From positions 1-64,000 of the forward strand of contig BGKB01000125.1 of NCBI GenBank assembly GCA_003116975.1: a stretch of DNA of 64,000 bases. The letters are read 5' to 3'. Below the pieces are notes generated by a model. The model worked only from the letters and a program-made list of their open reading frames with translations, had not been told where the DNA came from and did not search any database. Of the stretch, positions 9,328 through 19,421 are shown piece by piece. Made by a program: the position numbers and the translations under genes. The number at the start of each line of letters is the position of its first letter. Within the stretch, counting starts at the first letter, position 1. This DNA comes from Aurantiochytrium sp. KH105. Taxonomy: Eukaryota; Sar; Bigyra; Thraustochytrida; Thraustochytriidae.

Positions 9328-11412
9328 ATGCCTAATAGCGGAGGAGACCCCGAAGCGGGGATCTTGGTGCAGGCGGGGCACGAGTTGGTCACCACAGAGG
9401 AAGAAGAGTTGAGATTACTCGGCACTGTCGAGTCGCCGACGGGGACCGGAGAATGCGAGCGTGCGGTGGTCCTCGTGCTGCTGGACACGAGTCGAAGCAT
9501 GAGCGACCTAGACGAGGACATCAGAGAGACTTTTCATCTGGAAAACCGTATTTCCGTGATGCGGGAAGTTCTCGCAAATTTGGTGGGGCAGCTGACTCAG
9601 GACGACATCTTCGGGCTCGTCACCTTCAACAACAGAGGAAACGTCATCATCCCCTGTGACTATGCCAATGAGGAAAATCGCTCTGTCTGGAGGCGACTCA
9701 TGGAGAATGACGAGCTTTTCAACTGTAAAGGGCGAACAAACATGGAAAGAGGAATTAACGCAGCCGTAGATGAACTCGACAGGATCAAGCAAGATGAGAA
9801 CCTTCGAAACTCGAGTGTGATCATTCTCGGCGATGGCGAAGTATCAAGTGGCGCGGGTTTTGTGAACTCAGGGAATCCAGATGACAACGGAAGAGCTATT
9901 CGGGAGCTAAGGCGTGCCGTTGAGACGAAGCTGGAAGAATCGGATGAACTTGATGTCTGCATCAACGCCTGTTTGGTCGGCGACAGCATTGAAACAAGTC
10001 TTATGAGAGAGGTCACGAAAGAATGCGGCAATAGCGGACGAATGCGGATTTGCTCGGGCGCTTCCTCTAAAGTCGTAGATTCGACGTCATTCATGCATTC
10101 GTTGCTCCAAAACGCCCGACATACCATCCAAACCGATCAGAGGAAGATCATCATCATCACGGCTCTCGATGGAGTCACCATCACACCGAAAGCTCCATTC
10201 TCCAAAGCAGGACGGTGCGCTCTTATATGCAAGGAGATAGAACGTGGCCGCGTCTACGAAGTCCACGTGGCTCGCGAAATCGAAAATGCAACCTCCAACT
10301 TCACCTTTTCGGCGTCGTTAGATGAGATTGAAAGCGACACCGATGCATTCAAGGTTGCCAAGGTCAACTGCAACGTTTGGCCACCAAATCGCCCTCCTCA
10401 CCTCATCACTGTCAAGCGTCACTTCCATTCCACCCCTCAGCCAAGACCTTCGGTCGTTGCTCAAAGCGTGGCATGTGAGAAGAAGCACGAAGTGGTCATG
10501 TACCTCGAGAATCGTTCTCAACAAGAGCCCGCTGAACAAATAGAGAATCTCGACCAAACGACGGAAGAGATTGAGGAATTGAAACGCGATCAGAAACGTT
10601 TGAGTAAAGTTCACGGAGCAAAGGATGCGGAGGCTAGGAATCGATTCCGACAAGTTTTTAACGTCCTCGAGACCGCTCTCCATGATTTGAAAAGTATACG
10701 AGAAGAGTTGGAAAGTGACGAGGACCCCGACATTGAACACTACGGCACTCTCGTCAGCGAGTCTCTGCGGTCGTTTGCAGACACTCTCAGAATTGAAGTT
10801 CCGACGGAGAAAAGCAAAGCCTTCGACCCACGCTTCGTGGACAAGCTGACTACAGAGAGATACACTCTTTTGAAAAATCAGATGAAAGAAGAGCTTGAAA
10901 AGGTTGCAGAGCTTCAAAGAGTTCAAGGATTTGAAGGACTCTCGACCAGCAATGAGGCTTCTGCGTATCAACATGCTCTCATGGAGGAGCTCGATAGGTT
11001 GTTTTATGCAGATACTCACCCGGACGCCGACAGCGAAGACTTTGCGAGCGAAAATGATGGCAGCGATGGGGGCGATGACAACGATGATGATGGTGGTGGT
11101 GAGAGTGATGGTCAGGAATCACGAAGAGAGAGTCTCGCGAGTCGGGTTTCTCAATCGGCCCGTCGTTCCAGTCGCCGACTAATACGCAGATCGAGACGTC
11201 GCTCGGCGGCGCGCTCACAACCTAGAGATGATCGCGGAGGAACTCCGGCAAGCTCTGGTGCTATGGCCGAGGCTTCGGCTGACGTTCGAGACGCCTTTGG
11301 GAACCTTGCTCAAGCAGGAGGCCTCGCAATTCGCGCGCTTGGTAATTTTGCCTCTTCTTATTTGTTCTCTGACAGTGGCCAAGACGACTCCGGTAGGAGC
11401 GATAACAAGTAG
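9328..11412 (+). CDS. VWA-domain protein, coiled-coil and basic tail (family B, copy 1)
   Basis: 694 residues from the ATG at 9328, in a near-perfect ACACCATGC context; the longer frame starts at TTG. The VWA domain begins at about residue 45 with MIDAS Asp53/Ser55/Ser57 (DTSRSM). DDIFGLVTFN, the threonine in RTNME and the LGDGE aspartate follow. A beta segment comes next, then a long helical and coiled-coil half (about residues 400-560), an acidic Asp/Gly/Ser run and an Arg/Ser-rich basic block of SRR and RRS units. It lacks the cysteine tail of family A. It is paired head-to-head with the family A gene at 6415 and tail-to-tail (103 bp) with that at 11516. There is no signal peptide. The basic tail could target nucleic acid or acidic membranes (inference). 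Confidence 0.9.
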   Translation: MPNSGGDPEAGILVQAGHELVTTEEEELRLLGTVESPTGTGECERAVVLVLLDTSRSMSDLDEDIRETFHLENRISVMREVLANLVGQLTQDDIFGLVTFNNRGNVIIPCDYANEENRSVWRRLMENDELFNCKGRTNMERGINAAVDELDRIKQDENLRNSSVIILGDGEVSSGAGFVNSGNPDDNGRAIRELRRAVETKLEESDELDVCINACLVGDSIETSLMREVTKECGNSGRMRICSGASSKVVDSTSFMHSLLQNARHTIQTDQRKIIIITALDGVTITPKAPFSKAGRCALICKEIERGRVYEVHVAREIENATSNFTFSASLDEIESDTDAFKVAKVNCNVWPPNRPPHLITVKRHFHSTPQPRPSVVAQSVACEKKHEVVMYLENRSQQEPAEQIENLDQTTEEIEELKRDQKRLSKVHGAKDAEARNRFRQVFNVLETALHDLKSIREELESDEDPDIEHYGTLVSESLRSFADTLRIEVPTEKSKAFDPRFVDKLTTERYTLLKNQMKEELEKVAELQRVQGFEGLSTSNEASAYQHALMEELDRLFYADTHPDADSEDFASENDGSDGGDDNDDDGGGESDGQESRRESLASRVSQSARRSSRRLIRRSRRRSAARSQPRDDRGGTPASSGAMAEASADVRDAFGNLAQAGGLAIRALGNFASSYLFSDSGQDDSGRSDNK

Positions 11413-11515
11413 TAAAAGACACTTTAAAATCGTTGAAGAAGCTTTTTCATGTGCATGGAATAAATGTTGATCTCTTTTCCACGAGCGAGGCCTTAATTAG
11501 CGGTTTCTCCCTCTC

Positions 11516-13492
11516 TCAGGCCGTGGCGTCAATGGATGAGGGTTCCTGGTCCTCCGAAATGGCAGGCATCACGTGCACAGCGACAATACCATCAGAGGCT
11601 GTGTTGTCGCCAAATTGAGACGCAGTGTCAGCACAGCCACAGTCGCCGAGACAGCCCCCATTCTTTCCACCGCAGCTGCACTGGGCGTCGCAGTGGCACT
11701 TCTCGCGCTTGCGAAAAACAGACTTGATGCGTCTTCGCAGCGATTCACGGAAGACGAGTTCATCGACAAGCTTGTTGGCGTCAGGCTTTTCATCTTTGCG
11801 GTCTGAAGAGAGCATTCTGTCGATGTTACGCGTGAGCATCGTGAGGAGACCTCGCTGCACCGTCTTTGTCTTTTTGGCCACGTTGCCCATGACAGTTGGT
11901 CGACGCTCCGTTGCAAAGGGAAAGAGCGGTCGCGGGCGAAGCATATTGATAAAGCTTTTGCTCGAGATAACCTTGGCCAGGTCCGCTGGAATTTGCATGG
12001 TGTCGATGGCGACAAAGGTGCGATAGAGAAGAAGCGCGGCGTCCTTATTCGTAAAGCTGGACATATCACGATCCAGTTGTCGCAGGGCATGGTCGATGAG
12101 CTGAATGGTCGTTTGCACCTCGGCGTACTTGACGGCCTCCTCATCCTCCTCCGTGGGGTCGGTCTGGTCCCTGAGCGATCTCTTTGCGCCCTCTCGCGTT
12201 CGCGGGGACTCGTCATTTTCGAGATTTTTGCTCTGTTTGTGCGCCTCCTCCTTGGTGTCCTCGCGGCGCTCGATGGCGCGGACGCGCGCTGGCCTCTTTC
12301 GAGCTGCATTTGAAGGATACATGCGCGTGGTGCACAGCTCAAGTACGAGCTCGTCCGTGCGGTTGATGACCTCGCCACGCTGGCCGCGCTTTCGCCCTTT
12401 CGAGAGCGAAGAGCCCCCGCGCATCGTTGCGATGCGCGCTGTGCAAAAGTGAAAGTTGTTGACACACGTGTCAACTTCTGTGGTCAGCAGAATGGGTACC
12501 GAAAAGGTGCGGCCCGATTCGCGTTCTCCCTTGGGGAGGTCGATTTCACAGTACGTCTCCGTAAGCTCTTCGACCTTGAAGTCCTTGGGCAATCGGCGCT
12601 GAAGCACAGGGAGGTTAAAGCTCACATCGTTACGCGCGCTCTCTGGGATTTCTAGGTAGAGCGTGCTGTTCCAGTTGGACCCATCGACTTGGCGCGCCGT
12701 GCCAATCATCTCCTGAGTACCGTCCGGAAGTGTCAGGGTGCCCGAGACAAGTTCGACGAGTTGTCTGAAAAATATCACGGCGCCATCGTCTGCGTTGATA
12801 GCATACGCGTGCAAGTCGCAACCCGCAAAGATGCGCGTGGGCACTTGATCCTCTTCATCGTCATCCTGGTTACTTTGTCGCGCGGTGTCGCGCAAGGCGC
12901 GCATCTCGTCTTTCGTCTCACGAAAAGCTTGGAGTGCATCCCCGGAGTCATGAACGGCGCCATCGCTTGTGACATGAAATTCGAGACGCTGCGGCGGGTC
13001 AATCTCTCTGGTAGCCAAGTCGGCTGCGAGTTCCGCTTCCATTTCATGCAAAACGTCGAGCGTTCCACTCATAGTGGTGCCGCCACCCGCCTTGAGCTCA
13101 TTAACGGCCTCCACAAGAACTCGGGCCGATTCTTTCGTGAGGCGCACAAAGCCGTCGCTTACTCTTGAGGCTCGATTTTCGAATTTCACGACGGCGCAGT
13201 AGATGACGTCCTTTTTCAGATCGAGACCATCAATCCACGAGGCGAACTGCTCCTTCGCCTTGGCCTCAGACTGCCCACACATGCTGCCGCTAAAGTCCAT
13301 GAACCACACCACTGCATACGCTGCGTTGCTCGCTGCATACTTTGCCAGCTGGTACTCCATGCCCACGCTGAGCTCGTCGGGTCCCATGCGAATGCGTCGC
13401 TCAAAGCTTGCTGCGAATCTCAGAAAAACATCGCTCGAGGCCGACACCTCCGCCTCGTTCTCGTCGAGCCCATTCCGCACAAACCCGGGCAT
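11516..13492 (-). CDS. VWA-domain protein with seven-cysteine tail (family A, copy 3)
   Basis: 658 residues from the ATG at 13492. Upstream codons are low-complexity Arg/Glu and were not included. It has an SSDVFLRF signature, a VWA domain with MIDAS Asp66/Ser68/Ser70, a GGTTM threonine and a TSDG aspartate. The linker is longer and more charged than in copies 1 and 2. AIDTMQIPA replaces the usual R-ending block, and an ESLRRRI basic helix precedes the same cysteine spacing (about 11628-11701). It is the most diverged of the three family A copies. It is divergent from the family B gene at 14725, repeating the A/B module seen at 6415/9328. Confidence 0.9.
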   Translation of the reverse strand: MPGFVRNGLDENEAEVSASSDVFLRFAASFERRIRMGPDELSVGMEYQLAKYAASNAAYAVVWFMDFSGSMCGQSEAKAKEQFASWIDGLDLKKDVIYCAVVKFENRASRVSDGFVRLTKESARVLVEAVNELKAGGGTTMSGTLDVLHEMEAELAADLATREIDPPQRLEFHVTSDGAVHDSGDALQAFRETKDEMRALRDTARQSNQDDDEEDQVPTRIFAGCDLHAYAINADDGAVIFFRQLVELVSGTLTLPDGTQEMIGTARQVDGSNWNSTLYLEIPESARNDVSFNLPVLQRRLPKDFKVEELTETYCEIDLPKGERESGRTFSVPILLTTEVDTCVNNFHFCTARIATMRGGSSLSKGRKRGQRGEVINRTDELVLELCTTRMYPSNAARKRPARVRAIERREDTKEEAHKQSKNLENDESPRTREGAKRSLRDQTDPTEEDEEAVKYAEVQTTIQLIDHALRQLDRDMSSFTNKDAALLLYRTFVAIDTMQIPADLAKVISSKSFINMLRPRPLFPFATERRPTVMGNVAKKTKTVQRGLLTMLTRNIDRMLSSDRKDEKPDANKLVDELVFRESLRRRIKSVFRKREKCHCDAQCSCGGKNGGCLGDCGCADTASQFGDNTASDGIVAVHVMPAISEDQEPSSIDATA

Positions 13493-14724
13493 CGTGCTCG
13501 CCCTCTCCCTCTCGCCTTTTCCTTGCTCGCACGCTCGCTCTCTCGCTCGCTCGCTTGCAAGTGTCTCGCCTTCTGTTTGCTCCGTTTGCGGTTTGCTGTG
13601 GCGCGCTGCAGATGGCCAGGTGGTGTCCACGGGAAGACGGGACCGGGTGGCCGGGCCGCTCGACCGCCACTTCGCGTCCGTCTCCCCTGCGCGCACCTTT
13701 CACTCCGCTCGCGAACTTCGAGCTTTGGCTTTCTGCGTCATCCTCCCGCAAGACGCAGGTCCGGGGGGGGGGGGAGTGGAGAGGGTCGGGGCCGCGTCTC
13801 GTGTAGCACGCACGACGCGGTATTCTCGCGCATGCCATGGCGTTTCTCTCGGTCCGCGTTATGTTGTATTCATGGCGCATAGAAACCTAGTACTTGGCCT
13901 AGTAGGCCTATACCATTCGTATACGCCTAGCATCATGCTTTGCGACAAGGTTTCATTGGTTGTCCCGCCCCACTGTGTTTCCATACTTCATTCCAATCAC
14001 CCGGAATTCTTTCAATCGTTCTTTTCTCACTCCGCCAGTCAAGATCCTCTCCGCGCCAGCTCCCGTACCGCCGGTACCGCCGCCTTTATCACGATTCTCA
14101 CTTTCGTGCTGCAGCCTGCGCGTCCTCTTGCCGCGCCGCGACCGGACGCGCTCTTCGACCTCAGGCTGCGAGGGCCGCGCCGCGTCGCGTCGCGTCGCGC
14201 CGCGCCTCTCGCGGCCGCCCGCCCGCGCCGCGCCGCGCCCTCGCGCGCGTCTCTTCCTTCGAAGAGTCCGCTCGCCGCACGTGCCGCCCTGCACGCGCTG
14301 GACGCGCTGCACGTGCTGATGGTCTGCTCGTTCGATCACCAGCCAAGGCAGGTGACAGACAGTGCGCAAACTTTGTCCTCGAGTGGCCGCGCGGCCAGCG
14401 GGGCGCTGCAGCCTGCCCGCCTGAAACCCTCGGAGGCGCGCGGCGTGGGTGCGGCGGGGTGGACACCGGCGCTGGAATCGAGGGACGGTGGACACCGGCC
14501 GGTGCGGCGCGGCGCGGCGTCCAGCGCGCGCGCCCCAGCTGAGCGTGCTGCTGCTCAGCAGCGTGCGGCAGCCTGGGCTCTTTTTATAGAGACGGCCTCT
14601 TTGGGTCGAGCGGGCAGCGCTCAACGAGGAGCGCGGCAGACCCTTAGGCCGCCGGAGCAAGTACACCTTACATTCGCTCGTTGCAGTTGGTTGCTTCGTT
14701 CGTTGATTGCTTCGTTCGTTCAGG
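13493..14724. other. Divergent intergenic region, second VWA A/B module
   Basis: A 1.2-kb GC-rich spacer with a G-run near 13765-13775. A CTTTTTATAG sequence near 14580 could be a TATA-like element about 140 bp before the family B start. Several ORFs cross it in plus frames but none shows a domain or start context. Confidence 0.4.
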
Positions 14725-16491
14725 ATGATGAACGTCAACGTTACGGCGGACCTCGACTACGAAGAGGTCTCCGTCGGGAAAGAGGAGTTGCACGTGTATG
14801 GCACCGTCGCGCCGCCCCAGGATGCGCCCATGGAGAGCGGGGTGCTCGTGGTGGTCGTCGACACGAGTCGGAGCATGAGCGAAAGAGACAGGGCGCTCGA
14901 GGGCATTCACCAGGACCTTGGCAGCAGGATCTCAGTCGTGCGTGGGGCGATCGAGACCCTCATCTCCACGCACCTCAGGCCAGACGACATCTTTGGTTTG
15001 GTCGCCTTCAACACGGATAGCTTCCCGTACATTGAGAGCAACTTTGCCACGGCCCAGAAGTGCCAAGAATGGCTTGGCTACATGAACGAGTGTGACCTGA
15101 GGGATGAATGCGGCGGCTTAACAAACCTCGAGGAGGGCATGAAGTGTGCCGTCCAAGAACTCCGCTTCGCTGCCGAACATGGCCGCCGCAACGCCACACT
15201 CGTCGTAATGTGCGATGGCGAAATCACTTCCGGCGCGGGCTTTGTTCAGACGGTCCGGAGCTCTGGGCGCGCCAGGGGCGCCAGGGACCTCGTCGAAGCT
15301 ATCAATATAATGCTAGAGGAGGAGATTCCGGACCTCAGCGTGCGCATCACGACCTGCGGCATCGGCTACGATTTTGATCCTGCAGCGCTACGCATCGTCT
15401 CTTCGAAATGTGGCGAGGGCGGCATTTGCGAGGCTCTCGTTGACGGCAAGGGCCAGGTCGCCTTCGCCACAGAAGTGCTCCGCAAGGAGCTTCACGAGAC
15501 GCGTTTCACGTTTGACATTGGCAGCGTGACTCTTACGCTCCAAGCTGCTGCAGACACGATCTTGAAGCCGCGACATCCCATTCCTGAGACGGACGTGTCG
15601 GATCTGCAGGGGCGTGGGTCGATGCGTTGCGTCGAGCGAGAGGCTGGGAAAAAGTACGATCTCACCATCACGCGCCATAGCAAGAACAAGGTGCTTGACT
15701 TTAACTTTGTGGCCATTCTCGACGCCTGCGCCGCACCCTTATCAGATTTCACAGTGGCCCATGTGCAGAGTTCTCCACCGGGGTTTAGCAGAATGCTCAC
15801 GGTGAAGCGCATACAACGTGGTCGTAAAGTCCGCGCCCCCATTGAAGCCCGCGCCAAGGCTTGTGAGACACGACACGAGACAGCCACAGACTTTGCTAGG
15901 CGCGCACAGAAAACCAACGAGGCACAATTCGAGTCTGCCGAAACCACTGCTGGTGAACTTGAGCAGATGGGAGGTCAAGTACAATATCAAGTGAGACGCT
16001 GCAGACGCATCGATCCAACAGCGACGGAACAATATGAAAAGATTCATGTGGTTGTACAAAAAGCATGCACTGACGTCCAGAGGGTCATGCGTGAGATCAT
16101 CGCGGCACGCGAGGAACTTGGCGCTCAGGAGGAGATGAGTTCACAGCAAGAACAGCATTTTGGGTTTCGAATCAGCAATAGTCTTGGCACGCTTGCTGAC
16201 GTCCTCTGGACCCAGTCTCCTTCAGCCACTTCTGTAGCTTACTCAGAGCAGCTCGTCGCCAACATGACCCCGGAGCTGCGAACGGAGCTGCAGGAGGAGC
16301 TTGATGCGCTTCGCTCGCTTCAAGCCGTGTCGAACTATGCCCCAAATCGCTCCTCGAGTGAGATTGCATTGGATCTCATGCGTATGGCTCGTCTCGAGGA
16401 GCTTATGAAGCTTTTTCCACGTGCACAAGGGGGCTTTGTGAGAAGAATAAGCCAGCGCTTATCGAGAAGAAGCCAAAACCAGGGCACTTAA
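14725..16491 (+). CDS. VWA-domain protein (family B, copy 2)
   Basis: 588 residues from tandem ATGs at 14725. The upstream frame begins at TTG and is excluded. The VWA domain starts near residue 38 with MIDAS Asp46/Ser48/Ser50 (DTSRSM), DDIFGLVAFN, a LTNLEEGM threonine and a MCDGE aspartate. The middle and helical half align with the family B copy at 9328, for example the SLGTLADVL block against SLRSFADTL. It lacks the long acidic run of that copy and ends in a short basic segment of ISQRLSRRS type. No cysteine tail, signal peptide or membrane segment is seen. It is convergent with the acyl-CoA dehydrogenase gene, 271 bp away. Confidence 0.9.
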   Translation: MMNVNVTADLDYEEVSVGKEELHVYGTVAPPQDAPMESGVLVVVVDTSRSMSERDRALEGIHQDLGSRISVVRGAIETLISTHLRPDDIFGLVAFNTDSFPYIESNFATAQKCQEWLGYMNECDLRDECGGLTNLEEGMKCAVQELRFAAEHGRRNATLVVMCDGEITSGAGFVQTVRSSGRARGARDLVEAINIMLEEEIPDLSVRITTCGIGYDFDPAALRIVSSKCGEGGICEALVDGKGQVAFATEVLRKELHETRFTFDIGSVTLTLQAAADTILKPRHPIPETDVSDLQGRGSMRCVEREAGKKYDLTITRHSKNKVLDFNFVAILDACAAPLSDFTVAHVQSSPPGFSRMLTVKRIQRGRKVRAPIEARAKACETRHETATDFARRAQKTNEAQFESAETTAGELEQMGGQVQYQVRRCRRIDPTATEQYEKIHVVVQKACTDVQRVMREIIAAREELGAQEEMSSQQEQHFGFRISNSLGTLADVLWTQSPSATSVAYSEQLVANMTPELRTELQEELDALRSLQAVSNYAPNRSSSEIALDLMRMARLEELMKLFPRAQGGFVRRISQRLSRRSQNQGT

Positions 16492-16762
16492 TCTTGTATT
16501 GATCTTGTTCTCTCGGAAAGCCAATCTCAAAAAAGTCTCTGTTCGCTCTGTATCGCAATCATATTTGGTCAAGGTGAGCATGCCAGAGCCCATAACGAGA
16601 ATTAAGGAAAGAAACCCTGCATCAGTCAGCCAGTAAAAGATTGACAAACGAAATAAAGATAAGCAAAAATTGATTTCGTGAACAGCCTCCCTTGCCTTGC
16701 GCGCGCCGGTGAAATGCGTTAGGGGAAGGGATGGTATAAAAGTGCTCAAGCCTCCTTCTACC

Positions 16763-18751
16763 TCAGAGGACGGAGCGAATGTTGCCATCTTCGTCACGCA
16801 TCGCGCCATTCATCTTGGACGAGAGCGTGCTCCGGTATGTGTCGTGAACAGCAGGATCAGTCATGGGCTCGTACTGACGCGTAACGCGATCAAGCCAATA
16901 CTCGTACATAGCGAAATCCTCCTTGTGGCCTGTCTTGGCAGCGGTGCGCGCTGCGAGACCGCAAATGTAGAGACGTGAGAGATTCATGGTCAAACGACGC
17001 GCGTTCCACTCGAAGCCCTCAAGGTTCGCAGCGTTGGCCTTGATGTAGCCAAAGACCTTGTCGACCTCGGCGCGAAGCGCATCACCAGCATCGCCACCCG
17101 GGGCCATGGAGCGAAGTTCTTTGAACATGGCTTCAAGAGCCTCGGGCTCGCGTGCGGTGACGCGCAAGAGATCCAGGCTGAGCGTGTTGCTCGTTCCTTC
17201 CCAGATGGGCATGACACTCGCATCGCGGAAGATGGTGGACATGTGATTATTCATCACGCCGACGGCTCCGAAGAGCTCGACTCCCTCGCTCATAAGACGC
17301 ACCAGCTCGCGAGAGCAGAATACCTTGACGAGCGAGGTAGAAGCGCGCAAGAGCGCATCCTCATGCGCCGAAGCCTTTCCGGTCTCGACGAGGCCAAGAA
17401 GACGCGCCACCTCGAGGACAAAGAGTGTGCTGCCACGCACATCCATGTCGTACTCGTACAGGCTCTGAAGATGGAGCGGCTTGTCGACGATGGCCTTGCC
17501 AAAGGCTTTGCGGGTATGCGCAAAATCAATCGCCAAGTTGCGCATGCGAATGCAGTATCCCACCGAAGAAAGCGCGGTGTGCAATCGCGTTACCGTAAGC
17601 ATGGGTGACACGGCCTTGATGCCGGATCCTTCCTTGGACAGGAGGTGGGCATGCGCGCCTTCGAGAATGAGCTCGGCCGTTGGAAGCTGCCGAGTCGCCA
17701 TCTTATCCTTGAGGCGTTGAACCTTGATGTTGTTGAGCGGAAGATCGCCAGACCCAGCCAGCGCCGCATCCTCGGGGGACAAATGGTTCGGGTCCTTGTG
17801 GGTCCGCAAGTAGAAGAGCGAGAGCGGCTTACGCTCACGGTCAAGGTCCGGGGAAGCCTCGTCCGAGAGCGAGGCCAAAGTCATGGTCATTTCACTGTCG
17901 ACAGCCGACGTAAACCACTTGTAACCGTAGAGCGCGTGCGTCGAGGTCGCACTGGGGCGCTCGAGCGCAAAGGTCTGTGTGGCACGCGAGAGATCGGAGC
18001 CGCCAATCTTTTCGGTCATCCACTGGCCTGAAGTCCAAAAGGAATCCGGGTCGCGCGTCGTGAGACACTTGTAGGCATGCCGAAGCTCCGCAACGGTCTT
18101 GTCCTCAAGCTTGCCGGTCGAGGATCGGGCGTCGAGGGCATCCTGTTCAGCAAGGACGCCCCCAATGGCGAGGGCAGCGCCGTCCGTCATGGCCAGCGGG
18201 CAGCCAAACATGCCGCCGCTCGGGTTGAAGAGCATGAGCTTGAGCACCTGGTGGATGCGTGCCTCAGGGGTGCGCTTCTCGTACGGGATGGAGACGAGTC
18301 CCTCGATGGCCGACTCGCGCTTAAAGTACCGCCAGCCCTCCGCGAGGTGCAGGCGGTCGACGCGCTGGCCCCATTGGTTAAACTGTTCCAGCTGCGGCGG
18401 GAACCGCTCGGCGTTGTCGGCCATTTTCAGGTACTCGGCGCCGCACTTGGCGCCGAAGCTGGCGAGATCCTGGTCCACTTCGTCCCACTCGTTGCTCTCC
18501 GCAAGGAAGGTCTTCGCAAACCTCTGCAGCGAGACATCCTCGCGCCACGTGTTGCCCAGGCGCGGGCCCGGCTGGAAATCCTGCACGCGCCGCTCCATGG
18601 CGTCGCGCAGCGCCCGCGCTGCTGCGTCCGTCCCCTCCAGACTTGGCTGGGGCTCCGCCGCCGCCGCCACGTGCGCCTTCGCGCTCAGGCCTCGCGCCGC
18701 CGCCGGTCTCGCGCTCGCGCTCGCTGTGCTGCGCAGGCGCGCCCAGCGCAT
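16763..18751 (-). CDS. AidB-like acyl-CoA dehydrogenase, probably mitochondrial
   Basis: 662 residues from the ATG at 18751; the longer frame would use GTG. The N-terminus (MRWARLRS, Arg/Ser/Ala-rich, no acids for about 25 residues) is a typical mitochondrial presequence. Family landmarks are MTEKIGGSDLS (FAD/acyl-binding loop), YGYKWFTSA, the FAD-domain beta strands, and PIWEGTSNTLSLDLLR near the C-terminal helical bundle. That last block contains the catalytic-position Glu and is much closer to AidB/ACDH-11-type proteins than to short- or medium-chain dehydrogenases. Expected activity is FAD-dependent acyl-CoA oxidation. AidB itself binds DNA in bacteria, which is not implied here. The substrate cannot be read from the sequence. 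It is divergent from the EF-hand-like gene. Confidence 0.88.
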   Translation of the reverse strand: MRWARLRSTASASARPAAARGLSAKAHVAAAAEPQPSLEGTDAAARALRDAMERRVQDFQPGPRLGNTWREDVSLQRFAKTFLAESNEWDEVDQDLASFGAKCGAEYLKMADNAERFPPQLEQFNQWGQRVDRLHLAEGWRYFKRESAIEGLVSIPYEKRTPEARIHQVLKLMLFNPSGGMFGCPLAMTDGAALAIGGVLAEQDALDARSSTGKLEDKTVAELRHAYKCLTTRDPDSFWTSGQWMTEKIGGSDLSRATQTFALERPSATSTHALYGYKWFTSAVDSEMTMTLASLSDEASPDLDRERKPLSLFYLRTHKDPNHLSPEDAALAGSGDLPLNNIKVQRLKDKMATRQLPTAELILEGAHAHLLSKEGSGIKAVSPMLTVTRLHTALSSVGYCIRMRNLAIDFAHTRKAFGKAIVDKPLHLQSLYEYDMDVRGSTLFVLEVARLLGLVETGKASAHEDALLRASTSLVKVFCSRELVRLMSEGVELFGAVGVMNNHMSTIFRDASVMPIWEGTSNTLSLDLLRVTAREPEALEAMFKELRSMAPGGDAGDALRAEVDKVFGYIKANAANLEGFEWNARRLTMNLSRLYICGLAARTAAKTGHKEDFAMYEYWLDRVTRQYEPMTDPAVHDTYRSTLSSKMNGAMRDEDGNIRSVL

Positions 18752-19421
18752 GAGCGTCTCCGCGGCGCCCGCTTGGCTTTCTCGTTTGGCCACGCCCGGG
18801 TTTGGGCTCTGCCCCGCGACCTTGGAGGAGTTCTCGTCCACGTTTTACTTCCCTGCGATTGTAGCAGTATAGTAGTACTAGTGGAAGGAGCTCGTCGTGT
18901 GCGCGTTGCAGCATAGCACACTACGCTATCGTAGTAGGACAGAGATGGAGCCGCAAGAGGTCCCTGCAACCTCCAGCCGGCCGCGGCGCGAAGCTCGAAG
19001 ACCGGTCGCGCGGACTCGCTCCCCGGCGGAAGACGATGCGGAAGACGAGACCCCGCGTCGCCGCGGGGTTCGAGGAGGAGCTGGAGCTGGAGCTGGGGCT
19101 GGACCTGGAGCTGGACCCGGAGCGGCGTTGTCGTGCACGAGAAAGGAAAGCCTTGATCTATCGTGCACGAAAAGTCCCAACGGACAACCTGTCGAGCTTG
19201 TTCTCTATTGCAGTGTGGTTCACGATGAAGAAATACTAGTGAGGAATGGCATGTCAGTCGTACAAAATAGTTGGGGCATATGTATGTCTGGGCCGGGAAG
19301 CGAGAAGCGAGGTGATTGTAGCAAAGGACGACGACGACGAAGAAGATAAAAGAAGAAGAGCCCGTAACGAGGCGAAGCGCGTCTCGTGACGGGCAATGAA
19401 GGCGAGGCGAGACGCGCAAGG
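18752..19421. other. Divergent promoter region with GGAGCT-type repeats
   Basis: 670 bp between divergent start codons. It holds a run of GGAGCT/GGACCT hexamers (about 19074-19121) and two copies of TCGTGCACGA near 19130-19172. A 150-codon plus-strand frame covers it, but this is low-complexity Gly/Ala and is not called. Confidence 0.45.

Noticed and set aside
13203-15020. 605-codon plus-strand frame across the second VWA A/B module
   Set aside because: It overlaps two well-supported genes in other frames and consists of low-complexity Arg/Ala/Ser sequence.
16735-16741. Perfect TATAAAA
   Set aside because: It lies between the 3' ends of two convergent genes and no plus-strand gene starts nearby.
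18077-18916. 279-codon plus-strand frame over the acyl-CoA dehydrogenase
   Set aside because: Antisense shadow of a gene with clear family motifs.
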